Made by a program: the position numbers and the translations under genes. Below are positions 34,281 to 46,209 of a DNA stretch of 64,000 nucleotides, one piece after another (within the stretch, counting starts at the first letter, position 1; every line of letters begins with the position of its first letter). The notes below the pieces were generated by a model. It was not told the DNA's origin and made no database searches. It worked only from the letters and a program-made list of their open reading frames with translations. This DNA comes from Ischnura elegans (taxonomy: Eukaryota > Arthropoda > Insecta > Odonata > Coenagrionidae), in NCBI RefSeq assembly GCF_921293095.1, contig NC_060251.1, positions 102,224,566 to 102,288,565 on the forward strand. The letters run 5' to 3'.

Positions 34281-37200
34281 GTAAATTTTTCTCATCGCTA
34301 CTTCGTCAACTTCTTGTAATGGTTTTGTTGATGCCGGGGTTGTATTTCCATATCATTGTACTTCACTTATTTATGTGTGGTCTAATTGGCTGTTCCTTTC
34401 TGAAGAATCAATGAGGATACCAATGCATTTGCGCATTTTTTACTTATTTAAACAGGGTATTGTAGAAAGTTATCAAAAAGTATCCCCATTTTAGCGAGTT
34501 CCGAATGTCACCATGAAATCATCCTTCTTTTAAGTTTCTTACGTATTTGAAAAGCCCTATCTTTTTCTTTCCTTTCCCGTAACGCAGAGGAAGTTAAACT
34601 GTATTAATGTCTGCAAACTGCTGTTCGAAGGCAGAAATGCCGTGTTGCTATGCTCACGCTTTAAGAATCCGCAGTTTTCTTGCTAGGTTTTTAGTTTTGG
34701 TCGTGATTGCAGAGGATCAGCGTTGCAACACCTTGCGTGAAATTATCCGTTTGTCAGAGAGTTCGCTAGTCAGATATTTGTGATTCTGTTTCAACTTTAA
34801 CAAGTTAAAAGTTAAACAAGTTTGAAGTAACCGGATGGCAACTAGTGCCACGGTTAAAGTATTCGACTTTCTGCCCCTCTAAGACTTCTACATATTTTAT
34901 ATGACTTCTATCACGTCTAAATTGCATTCTTGGCATAGGTTTCCTGGTTAATATGGTACTTACTTGTTAATGTAAAAGACAATAGGAGTTGGAGGCATTC
35001 TAAGGAGTCTATGAAATATTTTCTGGCGCGGCCGTCACAGTAGCAGTGTTCAAGGCCACTAATTAACATCTCCTGCTGCATGTTTATCACGTTATCGTTG
35101 TTCAGTAAGAAAACATTTCCTCTTCGAAGATAGTACTTTCTTTTCTTTCACAGTACCTCCTGTTTGAATTATCCTTAAACCGTAGCATTACATTGCTGAT
35201 TTTGTGGTTTAATTTTTTCAGCCAGTGTTCGTATGCCTTGGTCGGTTGTACAGATTTACTTAGTGCATGAAATTTTGTCCGTTATTTCTTCCTTTCCTCC
35301 TCTCTAAGTCTTGGTTTTTCCTGTTAAGTATTTGGAAACCATCTTTACTTGTAGATTATGGCATATAAATTGATACCATTAGAATGAGTAATTCTCCAAA
35401 ATGTTTTAGTCGATAAAATATGCATTTTCCTTGTTATGCAGAAATTCCTTGTGACTGAAATTGTATATAATGCTGGGACCCAGACAGACTTATACATTAC
35501 TTATACTCTCATATATTATGTGGCTTTTATGTGAGAAAAATGAAGTTCTTCTACTATCCTTATACTGAACACTTTCCTTCTCGAATGCTTGTATTGTGCG
35601 AGCTCTCTCCCAAAAACAGATGGCAGATAAGGAGTGATAGATAAATCAACTGTTGTCCCTAAGTCATACACTGTGCTTATCTGCCTCTCAGTATGATTAA
35701 GTTAGTTGAAAGGAAGGTGAAATAAACAAATGGAATTTAGGTGAAGTACTTAACTCTACCTAATTTATTTCATTTTTTTAGGAAAAGTTAGTCCGAATTA
35801 TCTATAGGTACTCATTCGTAAACAAAGTGCTAGGATTCCTCTTACAGGTCATTGATGCAAGAAGTACAAAAAGACATACACTCAATGGTACTGGTGAATT
35901 AGGCCGGGTGTTTCAAGAGCAGAATGAGACTGATGTGAGCCTTGAAGTGAAGCTACAGGACCTTACTGGCAAATTTTCATTTCTTTCTGTTTATGGTTGT
36001 ATAACAAAATTTTCTTGAGCCTAAGAGTAGATTGAGATAAATTAAAGTTGTAAAATTAATTGATGCTCGCTTAATGAGCACTGCATTCAGAGAACTGATG
36101 ACAGTCTGAATCCGACAGAATTCATGTTCCTTGTTATCGCAAGAATTTTAAAGAATCTCACGATAGCAAAATAACTTCCCCAAAAATTATTATTAATTCT
36201 ATTAGGTGGAAGGGAGTGATCAAGGAAGACTTAATTGAATACATGGAGACCAGACATCAATACAGTAGGCAAGGTAGAGTGACATTGAACTTCCTTTCCT
36301 TTTGAAATGGGTAGGTATGTACTAAAGAAGAGCTTGGTGGAAGGTATTAGATGCTCTGAAAAGATAGTAGATAAGTTCCCTAATAATATAGGTACGTCGT
36401 GGTTCATTACCTTGAATAATTTTTTCAGCTCCCCGCTTAGTGTTAGAACTAGGAATTAGGTAGTTTGATTCATTAGCCTCTCTTGCTATCAGAAATGTTA
36501 AACTGGAATAAGATTGGTGTGGTGGCTATAATGTTGGCTTCTCCCAGAGGGTCCGGGTTCATGGTGAGGTGAGAGAGATTTTTCAAAGAATGGCTGGTCT
36601 CTGTGTGAGTGCTCTATGGAGGGCAATTCAAGTATGACGAGCGTGCTGCACCCGCTCCCAGCGGGCTTCCCCCGCTCTTTTCAATGCAGGTCCACAGAGG
36701 GATAGGCATTTTTCTAATTTTAAAATGTAGAAAAAAAAGGCAGGGTCTTATGCACAAATTTAATTGGAATGTTCATGTACAAATTAAGGTAAGAGGACCT
36801 CTTTAAACACAACATTGGAAATAATTACACTATCCTCTGTTAAACGCCCATGATGACTCATACTTATGTATCAACAGGAGACTTGAATGTGGAATCAGCT
36901 GCATTTTGATAAAAGTTATTTAAAGAATGCGAGATATTGTTGCAAATGAACAAATATGTATCAGTTTGTGCGCCGTTAACATCAGGAATATTTACCAGTT
37001 TTTGTTTTTTTTCTAAATTATTTAAAAACCAATTTTAGGAAACAATAGCAATATTTAGGAAGTAAGATATGCCGTCGCATGTTCTCTGATAAATTCTCTG
37101 CATTTTGGTACCTCTTTTGTAGAGTTTGGCTGCGTATAAGTTGAGAAAAAGGTATCTATACAGTAGAAATAATATAGAAGATTCTCAATCCATCGGATGG

Positions 37201-40200
37201 GATGCAAAACTTGGGTCCCCATAGCACCTATTGTTATAAGTATGTTAATGTCAATTTCTACAACCTCGGGTGTGAGTTGCCTCTACCAAATACCATATTA
37301 TATTACACACAATATGTCAAACTCACTCATACAGACTGTCATCTGTCATTCCTTGCATAATTCTATTATAAAATTGGGTGGAGAACTGTGATTTGTCCTC
37401 AGAATTTTGCTATAGATACCATATTTCACCTCTTAGTTGCCATTATCAGATGTGAAATGTTACAGTCCAGTTCAAATTTTGCGGGGAACACCAGCAAAAG
37501 GAGGGAAAGTGGTGGGGGGAACTTTGTAGGGGAGGCAAAGCACTTTGGACTGTGTGAAGTCCCTGGAAAGAATGGCATTTTCACCTAAACCCCATGTTGT
37601 GGTTCTACTTCAAAGTAGATTTGCCCGTGCCCAAAACTGACTTTCATGCAGAGACCACCCAAGTTTTATCAGGTCTATGTACTCATCAGGTTGTTAAAAA
37701 AACTTTATGGCTGGCTGCTCAGTTATTAGCCTGTGTAGTTGAAGTCAATGGAATTATTGCAAAAAGAAATTCATTGCTAGGAATTTTCCATGGGGTCACA
37801 CTTATTTTCAAGCCAAAAACGAGGTATAGTTCTGTACTCTCCTCATAGAACTCCATGTAACCTAAAATTGTCACTTTTGTACTGTGAGACATGCATAGAA
37901 TTAGTGAGTAGTTGGTATGTTTATCATAAGTGTAGTCATTTATGTGTCCACTCATAATGCATCTGCTTTTTCCAGCTTTTCATCAATAATGAATTTGTCA
38001 ACGCAGTCAGTGGGAAGACTTTCCCAACTTTTAACCCATCTACAGGGAAGAAAATAACCGATGTTTCTGAAGGAGATAAGGTATCTGGTGTTAATAAATT
38101 TTCACCTCTTTTTTCTTTATTGTTTTTGATAAATTCATGCATTGTAAATCTTACTATCTGCAAATTTTTTAATACATTCTTTATTACTTAAAATTCTAAT
38201 CTTTCTGTATTCTTAAGCATTATCCACTGGTCTCTTGAATTTCCAGGCTGACATTGACTTAGCTGTTGCAGCTGCTCGCAATGCTTTTAAACTTGGGTCT
38301 CCATGGAGGACAATGGATGCATCTGCTAGAGGTGCTATGATGCTCAAGGTGAGCTGAGTGTGATAGGAGAGTGTGAAATTCATTAAATTATCATAAACTG
38401 TGTTAATGCTTTACAAAGTTGTATTTGGCTGCATTATTCCTTCTTAATTACCAGTTGCAATAAAATTAAATCTTTAGAGTTAATTTGATTGTAACTGGTC
38501 ATTGAGAAGGGAGTGTTCTTTTCATATGTTCATATGTGAAGTGTTCTATTCTGTTGAAAACCATGGTGCTAGATAATCACCTGTAGTGTGATCTCATTTA
38601 CTTTTATCTAATTTAACTAATACTTAATATTTTTGAGTATGAGGTAGTTAAATGAATAGCTTAACGTGTCTGGTATCCTCAGAGCAGAGGAATAACATGG
38701 GGCTCGGAGGCAAAAATGGAATTATTGTTTGTTAAGTATGTGGTTGTTGAAGTGTAGTGAATGTGAAAGCTGTAATTAGGAGGGAATTCAATATATTTTC
38801 ATACAAATAAGGCAGTGGTAAAGCCATTTGCAAACTTAGCCTTTCATGTAAAAATGAGGCTAAACCACCTCAAGTCATTTCCTGAGGTACTCTTTAGATA
38901 TTTTGTAATTGCCTTTGTTTTCTGTTCCTTACCAGTGTAAATGTGTGTGAAAAAAATGTGCGAAGCGCAATCGAATTGTAATAGTTTAGACTCCAAAATA
39001 TTTAGTTCTGTAATGAGTTTTCTCCATTCTGTAACACTGGTCATTTTGCTTTAGCTTGCATCTCTCATGGACCGCGATGCTGATTACCTAGCAAGTTTAG
39101 AGACGCTTGACAATGGCAAGCCTTATACTGATGCATTTATGGACCTGAAATATTCAGCCCATGCTATTAGGTATTATGCTGGATGGTGTGACAAAATTCA
39201 TGGGAAGACCATTCCTGCTGGTATGTGGAGTGTTCTATTCTTTTAAATTAATGTGTTCAGAATGTTGCAGTGTTCAGTGGTATAAGTGTGTATGAGTCAA
39301 TATTGGCTGACTTAGGATTTTTAAGTTTGGACAGTGAGGAGATCAAAGGTGGTGTCAAAGTAAGCTTCACTTGGTACATAGCTTTTTTGATATGATGTCT
39401 TCTCTTGTAAAGAAGAAAGACCTAAGGCAAGACTGCTTGTTTTCCTTCACCACTTCTATAGCACCTTCAAATCAGTTCATATTTTAGAATTTTTAGAACT
39501 AGGAGATTTTAATGGATTAATTATTCATGTATGTGAGAAATTTCCCAAATAAAAATTTCAAGATGTCCTTATTCATTATTTGTATTTTCATTAGAGTGCA
39601 AAGGTAACATCATGGAGATATGCTTCAAACAAGGAATGAATTTTTGATAAGCAGTCTTTTTTCTATTTTCAGAAATTTAATTAACTTTTGTCACGATATT
39701 TCTGAAAATCAAAAGCACGAATAATTTAAGACTAGTAGAGGAAACTAATTTGATGTGATGATTTTTTTGTTGTTGATCTGCAGATGGTAACTTCATGACG
39801 ATGACTCGTGTGCAGCCTGTGGGTGTTGTTGGTGCCATAATTCCATGGAACTACCCTCTCCTCATGCTTGCATGGAAGTGGGCTCCTGCACTCAGCACTG
39901 GTTGCACTGTTGTGCTCAAACCGGCTGAGCAGACACCATTGACTGCCCTATACATGGCCTCACTTGCCAAAGAGGTGAATTTAGCTTATGCATTCTATTT
40001 CTTTTTCTTGTGGTCATTTGAATATGTCTCCTGTTAACACATTCAGCGTGGAGTACGTCAATTAGTGGTCCAGTCCAAGCCGAGATAGGTAGCATGTCAA
40101 TTGACGTGCTCTGCCGGTTGGACAGGGCCTTTCTCTGCCTCTGCACATGACTAATATCCATTTCTGAGTCTTTCGATCGTGTGCATGGCCTTCAGCAAGC

Positions 40201-43200
40201 TTCACTCTTTTGACCAGTGTTTGCCATTTGTAAATAGCAGTATTTGAACGGGAGTTATGGCGCAAAACCTCTCCTTATTTTTCTTTCTTATTTTATCGGC
40301 CGATTCTGAGGGCGTTCATGAAAATCAGGCCCGCATTGAATGCGGTAAGCCATTTGCTGCCAGATTTAAATGGTCAGTGGTTGTTCTTCCTGTCAAGTTT
40401 AATTTGAACCCTTTAGTATTTGCGTGCTGGTGTGGGCATGCCAAGCACTTGAGTTTTTTCCCAAGCCAGTATGGTTATTAAAGGGTTGAAATATTTTTTG
40501 ATTGAAGACTTGATGATAGTACTTCTCCAGTATATTTGTTATGTGTTTAAAAAATCATATTGTCCACTTCTTCAAGCCTTTCTTAAGGATATTGTCCCAA
40601 GTCTTTCTACATGTCATGTAGTAGTAGATCTTATTTAGGGTCTGGTGAATATGTATTCAATGAGATTTGTGTAAAGGAAATTTAAAGATATCTATCTAAT
40701 TAATCCTGGTTGGAGGTCTATATACATTTAATGCCTTTTTTCAATGCAATTAAGTTTTTTGTCAAAAATGCAGTGTTAACATACTTTCCTTTCACCAAGA
40801 CAAAGCAGTGCTAAGCTTTTCCATAATTTTGAAAAGTGTCTGCTTACAAATTATTTAAATTAAACATTTTCTGACTATGGTATTTCTATTTTGTAATTTA
40901 TGGAAAAATATATACGTATATACTTTCATCCATGTAAAATATGCTATTGTTTTAGTTTTCAAAAAGCTTAATTTAATAGGTGTTATGACCGCATTCTATG
41001 TGTATCCAAGTTTTATTAGTGTGGGATCCTTCTATTTCCTACATATGTATATATTGTGGAGTAACCATTTGATCACCTGAGAAAAATTATTCTTTGTCTG
41101 CAGGCTGGCTTCCCAGCTGGTGTTATTAACGTTGTACCTGGATACGGACCAACAGCCGGTGCTGCATTGGCCTCTCACATGGATGTGGACAAAGTTGCCT
41201 TCACTGGCTCCACTGAAATTGGTCACCTTATTCAGACTCAGTCAGGGACATCCAATCTGAAGAGGGTTTCCCTTGAGTTGGGAGGAAAGAGCCCACTTGT
41301 AGTCTTCAATGATGCTGATGGTAAGCTATAGTCTTTAAACAATCTTATATTTTAAGACTGTAATTTGGTGCTTATTACCATGAAACGTGAGGTGGCATAT
41401 GAATATGCTACAATGACACCATTAAATAATTTTTTCCTGAATCAAGTGTCAAATCATATGCTATCTAATATTTTAGACCAGACTGATCCTTTACAGTCAT
41501 GGATATTATTTAGGCATAATATAAGTTACAATTGCAATTCCCATGATTGGTCTGTCAAAATATTTTCATTCCATTTTAAAAGAAACTTAAATGTGAGAAA
41601 TTCACTCTTTTGATTGCCTAAGTAGTCTTATATTTACACATTATCCCCTCTAAGTCATTTGAATACATCGATGTGCATAACATTTCCTTAAAATACATTT
41701 AATTTATTGTATTTCAGTGGATGAAGCTGTAAGTCTCTGTGCCAACGCCGTGTTTGTAAACATGGGTCAGTGCTGTTGTGCTGGAACAAGGACATTTGTC
41801 CAGGAAGGAATCTACGATGCCTTTGTGAAGAAGGCAAAAGAAGTAGCTGCTGCTCGCAAGGTTGGAGATCCCTTTGCTGAAGGAACTGTACAGGGACCAC
41901 AGGTATGGAAATTATTTTTTATGAAAAACATCCATTTATATTGAGATAATTATTTGTTCCTCTCTCATTCCTGAAAGTATGTACATCTTCTGTCAGTAAA
42001 GTAAATAGCCATGTTTCTTATCAGCGTTCATTTTCCCTGGAATTGTCAGCATGCATCAACTCGTAATTATTTCTATGTATAAGTACCATGCTTGAATTAA
42101 ATTATGTACAAGTTGAATTTTTTCCAAATCTAGAATTTTAAATTGAAAATTTGCATGGTTCTTAAAAAAGTTCTCTCAATTGGGTATTTATTCCAATTTT
42201 ATTTTATCCGTGAAATGGAGATTTTTTTTTCCCTTGAGTCTAGCCTCAAAAATGAGGGGGGGCTATTTTCAGTGAAATGTGATGCATAGTGGAAAATTCT
42301 TTTTTATTTCAACTCAGCATACCAGAAGTTCTTGCTGTCTGTTTGCTTTGTGTACCATTGTAGTTGTGTTGATTTCTCATAACTGTTCATACAAAACTTC
42401 TAACTTCATAATTTACGTACTAGTGTAACCAATATTGTTCTAGTTTCTTGTCATGGATATGAAGTTAGTAGAAATGATCAATTATTTGTGATTTAAGATT
42501 TTTTCTGCCATTCAAGAGTATTGAGGATTTTCAGAATTAAATAATATTCTTTGCAGATCGATGAAATCCAGTATAAGAAGATCCTTGATTTGATTGAAAG
42601 TGGCAAGAAAGAGGGGGCTGTCGTGGAATGTGGTGGGGAAGCTTGCTCTGGAGATGGCTACTTTATCAAGCCCACTGTATTCTCAAATGTCAAAGACAAT
42701 ATGAGGATTGCCAAGGAAGAGGTAGGAGAACAACATTAAGATTACCTATTTAGGTTGCCTGAACAATATCAGAAAGAGGATATTCAGATAATCTGAATTT
42801 TGGAAAATGAGAGCAGAACTATAGGTAAAACATTTGTAACATTCAACCAACTGCGTCACTCATTGCTTATGTCTGTCGGGCCTAGTTTTTGTCTTTAGTC
42901 AATGCCTGCAGTAGTTATGGATGCTATGGTACATGCTTGCTTGGAAAGTAGGTTCAATTGTTCAAGTGCAGCATCCCATTTTTCTTAGAAAATGAGAATA
43001 TTTTAAAATTTACACTAATGGAGTAGATATCAAACTAGAAATTTAATGCTTGAAATTACTATCCAATTGGTGTAGAATTATGTAGCATTTGTCTTGAAAA
43101 CTACCAGAATACCTATTTTACAAATTGGTTGATAGCATGTAATTTTATTCCTTGTATTTTAATTAAATGTATCTGTGTGTTGTCTTGTCACGCTAATAAA

Positions 43201-45702
43201 TCATTGAGTGGCAGGGTTGTATGATAGAATAACATTAAACTAAAAAATATATGGGGAACGAACATTAATGTAGTAGAGCTAAGTAAATGGGAGAAAGAAA
43301 TTAGGGAAAAGGATATGGGAATGAGGAGTTGCCTGAATAATCTCATGTCTCAAATCTCCATGATGAGTTGTTGCTGGGTCATTATGGAAGTAGCTTTTCC
43401 CAAAAGGTTCAATCATAGATGAATGCATCCTCATTCCCATTGCTTTGACCCAGCAAAACTTCTTCTAAAATAGGACCTGCCAAATACTGTATTTATCTGA
43501 ATATAGTCCCCCCTTTTATTTCCAAAATGTCTATGGTAAAAATAAAGGAGGGACTACATTCAAACCCATTTTTTTTCCTGAAACTCAAGCGTCCAAATTG
43601 GGGGGGTGACTATATTCGGAGAAATACAGTATAATCGTATAGTGGTATCTTGGTGCATATGTACCCATATAACTATCAGTTATGAGGTATTTGAAGAATT
43701 TTATCAGATGTAAAAACAGTTTTAGATGCATTACATCTGTATTGGTCATGTCCTAGTATTTGCCTACATCTGTTTTTCAAGAGTTTAAGCATGTGGTTTG
43801 CACGAATGAACTTCTGTTTTTTGAATATTTTAAAGTGCGTTAGTTAATGTTTGCCCACATACATGTAATGTATTCCCTATCATATGATGTTTGTGTGTGT
43901 GGAATTTTTCTATAATTTTTTTCTCCTTGCAGATTTTTGGACCGGTGCAGCAAATCTTTAAATTTAAAACCTTAGAGGAAGTGATTGAGAGATCTAATGC
44001 TACCAATTATGGCCTTGCCTCTGGTGTTATCACAAAAGACTTGGATACTGCTCTTACCTTTGCTCAATCAGTAAATGCTGGCTCTGTGTGGTAAGTTATT
44101 TTCAAAACAGAGTTATGGCTTACACTGTCTTAATATCACTTAAAATATTTTGGCTATGGCCAAATTGTGAAGTATTATCCATATTTTTTATTGTAAAGAT
44201 TGGTTTTAGAGCACAATAGATATAATATAATTAAATAAGTATTTAGATTAATTTTTCCCTAATTTTATTCAGGGTCAATTGCTATAATGCTGTGGTGGTG
44301 CAGGCTCCATTTGGTGGTTTCAAAGAATCTGGGCATGGTCGAGAGATGTAAGTGTACTTTATTTTTCTTGTTAATTTTTTGAACTTTTTCATCTATTCTC
44401 ACTGTATAAATTTTGCAAAAATAGAATGACTTAATTTACAGCTGATGGAAGAGAAAGTTTCTTACATCAGGAGAATTAACTATTGGAACAGATACATATA
44501 ATGAAAGGGATTATTTTAGAGTTTAGAATTTAACCTAAGGCTACAATTTTTTGAAATGCCTGTGCTGTAGAAATGGTGCTGTTCAAAGTTTGATGCTTCC
44601 AAATAACATGAGAGATAATTAGTTTTCACTTGTGAAATCTGGTGATGACATTAAGCTGATGCATCATATGGTCTTTTAGGAATCCCCCCTATTTTTACAG
44701 CTCCTCCTTCCTGAAAGCTGGGCATGGTGTTTCAATATCTCTACGTGATCTTTTAGCTCTAATTGGCACAGTAAAGTTTTCATGTACAGAAAACAGCATG
44801 TGCTCCGTGATGTATAAAATATTAGAAGGTCCGTCTCTGAAGGTATCCCTGAAAATGGTTGCATCAAATTATCATTTTTGAAGAGATTTTTCAAATAATT
44901 GCTGTGGATATGCTTAGAAAGGGATGGAAAAAGTGATTGTGTGATTTAGGCTATAATCATTTATTGTGTGTCACAGTAGGTAATGTAGTCCCTTGAAAAT
45001 TATTGTTTTCATGAATTGATTAGGAACTTGAAAAAAATGTCAACAATATTTTGCTAGCCCCTCTGATTGCTTCATCACATTATTTTTGTCAATGTTGTTT
45101 CCCATCACCGGCCATCTCATTGAAGAATGGACTTTATTGTTCCTGGTATTTAGAAAAAATACAGAACAAATGGGGTCCATGCTTTCTTAAGACTGTGGGT
45201 GAGGGGAACTGAAAGTATGAGGCAACAATAATCCATCTACAATCAGTTCACCTATCACCATTGCTTTTTCTTGAGTCTTGAAGTAAGTTTTAAACTTTGC
45301 TGTGAAGGAAAGCATGAAAGTATTTTTTTAAATCTCTGAATGAGGCTGGATTGTAAGTATTTTGAGAAATTCAGTAATCTATTTCATAACTTAGTAATCG
45401 GAAGTAGTACCTCTTTTGGCAGGAAAGTTCGTGTGTGAATTTTTTTATTTATGACCTTATTAAGCTGCTTGCCCTTCTCCGCCTATAATTTTTCCTTTAG
45501 TAATTATGTTGTGCTTGCTGGGTGATGAACTTGGGGTAAAGCAGGAATATTCTGTACTCATTAAGTCTTATGCTCCTAGTTCATCTTTGGGAATAATTTC
45601 TAATTTTTACATTTGTCATTCTTTTTCAGGGGTGAAGATGGTTTGAAAGAATATCTTGAGATCAAGACCATAACCATTAAAGTTCCACAGAAGAATTCAT
45701 AA
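34245..45702 (+). CDS. ALDH1A1: aldehyde dehydrogenase, ALDH1A/ALDH2 class (11 exons, 490 aa)
   Basis: NAD(P)+-dependent oxidation of aldehydes to carboxylates; the family works as a homotetramer on retinal and small aliphatic or lipid-derived aldehydes. The joined exons give 490 residues against about 500 for the vertebrate ALDH1A proteins. All hallmarks are present: oxyanion Asn159 in PWNYPL, cofactor Lys182 in [10 protein letters not shown], the Rossmann turn GSTEIG (235-240), general base Glu258 in LELGGKSP, nucleophile Cys292 in GQCCCAGTR, and Glu389 before IFGPV. These sit ten positions below ALDH2 numbering. The protein starts [12 protein letters not shown] and ends QKNS, the ALDH1A-type tail, with no mitochondrial presequence, so it is probably cytosolic. 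Every intron is GT-AG and every junction keeps frame. The assignment between ALDH1A1-like and cytosolic ALDH2-like is uncertain. A second first exon downstream suggests a tandem paralogue. Confidence 0.95.
36524..36600 (+). repeat. decayed tRNA-like SINE fragment in intron 1
   Basis: TGGTGTGGTGGCTATAATG resembles a weak A box and GGGTCCGGGTTCATGG holds a degraded B box. Confidence 0.3.
36637..37182 (+). repeat. dispersed 0.55-kb repeat in ALDH intron 1
   Basis: From ACGAGCGTGCTGCACCCG to AATATAGAAGAT, the block matches 53,226-53,766 in reverse complement over its full length with only scattered differences. The first 60 bp are GC-rich and the rest AT-rich. Neither end has obvious inverted repeats or a poly-A tail. 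The shared sharp edges show it is a discrete element of unknown class. Confidence 0.75.
37976..38080 (+). CDS. ALDH1A1: ALDH exon 2
   Basis: Residues 13-47 ([16 protein letters not shown] onward, ending EGDK). Phase 0 at both ends; acceptor TTTTTCCAG, donor GTATCT. Confidence 0.95.
38247..38348 (+). CDS. ALDH1A1: ALDH exon 3
   Basis: Residues 48-81, containing [18 protein letters not shown] and [11 protein letters not shown]. Phase 0 at both ends; intron 2 is only 166 bp. Confidence 0.95.
39055..39220 (+). CDS. ALDH1A1: ALDH exon 4
   Basis: Residues 82-136 plus the first base of codon 137. It carries [10 protein letters not shown] and [15 protein letters not shown], the family's conserved surface before the cofactor domain. 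Confidence 0.95.
39784..39974 (+). CDS. ALDH1A1: ALDH exon 5
   Basis: Residues 137-200. It holds Asn159 of the oxyanion hole (IIPWNYPL) and Lys182 ([10 protein letters not shown]), which contacts the cofactor ribose. Confidence 0.95.
40034..40489. mobile_element. possible piggyBac-type MITE in intron 5
   Basis: TTAA (40,034-40,037) followed by CACATTCAGCGTGG, and AAAGGG before TTGA (40,486-40,489, one change from TTAA), give the layout of a piggyBac-type insertion. The interior is GC-richer than the intron. The terminal repeats match poorly. Confidence 0.35.
41104..41320 (+). CDS. ALDH1A1: ALDH exon 6
   Basis: Residues 201-272 plus one base of codon 273. It contains the nucleotide-binding turn FTGSTEIG (233-240) and the general base Glu258 in SLELGGKSP. 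Confidence 0.95.
41718..41902 (+). CDS. ALDH1A1: ALDH exon 7
   Basis: Residues 273-334. The catalytic nucleophile is Cys292, the middle of three cysteines in [11 protein letters not shown]. It ends GTVQGPQ. Confidence 0.95.
42557..42721 (+). CDS. ALDH1A1: ALDH exon 8
   Basis: Residues 335-389, from IDEIQYKKI to IAKEE. Glu389 at the end of the exon binds the nicotinamide ribose. GYFIKPTVF is the family motif. Confidence 0.95.
43497..43629. mobile_element. Tc1/mariner-type MITE (133 bp) in intron 8
   Basis: The inverted ends CTGTATTTATCTGAATATAG and the complement of CTGTATTTCTCCGAATATAG are flanked by TA on both sides (43,495-43,496 and 43,630-43,631). C and G runs lie just inside. There is no coding capacity. 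Confidence 0.75.
43933..44090 (+). CDS. ALDH1A1: ALDH exon 9
   Basis: Residues 390-441 plus two bases of codon 442. It begins IFGPVQQI and contains NYGLASGV and NAGSVW. The last codon (Trp) is split by the intron. Confidence 0.95.
44273..44347 (+). CDS. ALDH1A1: ALDH exon 10
   Basis: It completes Trp442 and encodes [20 protein letters not shown] and HGRE, ending two bases into codon 467. [14 protein letters not shown] is the C-terminal signature that lines the substrate channel. Confidence 0.95.
45630..45702 (+). CDS. ALDH1A1: ALDH exon 11 and stop
   Basis: It completes Met467 and encodes [23 protein letters not shown] and TAA at 45,700-45,702. The KNS tail is typical of ALDH1A proteins. 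Confidence 0.95.
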
Positions 45703-46186
45703 GCTTAAGTGATAAGGCTGTTATATACCCCAAAAAACATGAAATGATTATAATTACATCAGTTAATATCTACAAAAGTTATACATTAGCAATATGCGCA
45801 TGAGTAATACACATGCTATACAAATATAAATTTTTCTATATTTTGAAAGGAAACTGATTATGCACTGAGTGCTATATTCAGCCTAGAATTGTCCTATTCT
45901 TTTTTATGGAAATGTTTCTTGCTTCTAAGTTTTATCTTGGGAGTGTTAAATGTATTTCTCCAGCCAAAAAAGTATTTTTATAAATTATATATTGTTGATG
46001 CATGGTGACTGTGCACAACTTGAGTCATTGGTGCTGGTTCTATGAAAAACATCTACCTCCTTTTATCAAGAGCACACTCTACATATATCTTTTTAGTACA
46101 TAATGATACCTCTAGTGCTTGGGAGCAATAGTATGTCATTTTAAGTGATAAATGGGCAGCATTGGGTGCTGTGTATCACATGCATC

Positions 46187-46192
46187 AATAAA
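46187..46192 (+). terminator. AATAAA polyadenylation signal of ALDH
   Basis: A canonical hexamer 485 bp after the stop, followed within 30 bp by a GT-rich stretch (GTGATTGTATTGTAATTG). The 3' UTR would be about 0.5 kb. This is the best candidate; it is not experimentally supported here. Confidence 0.55.
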
Positions 46193-46209
46193 CACGATCC
46201 AGTGATTGT

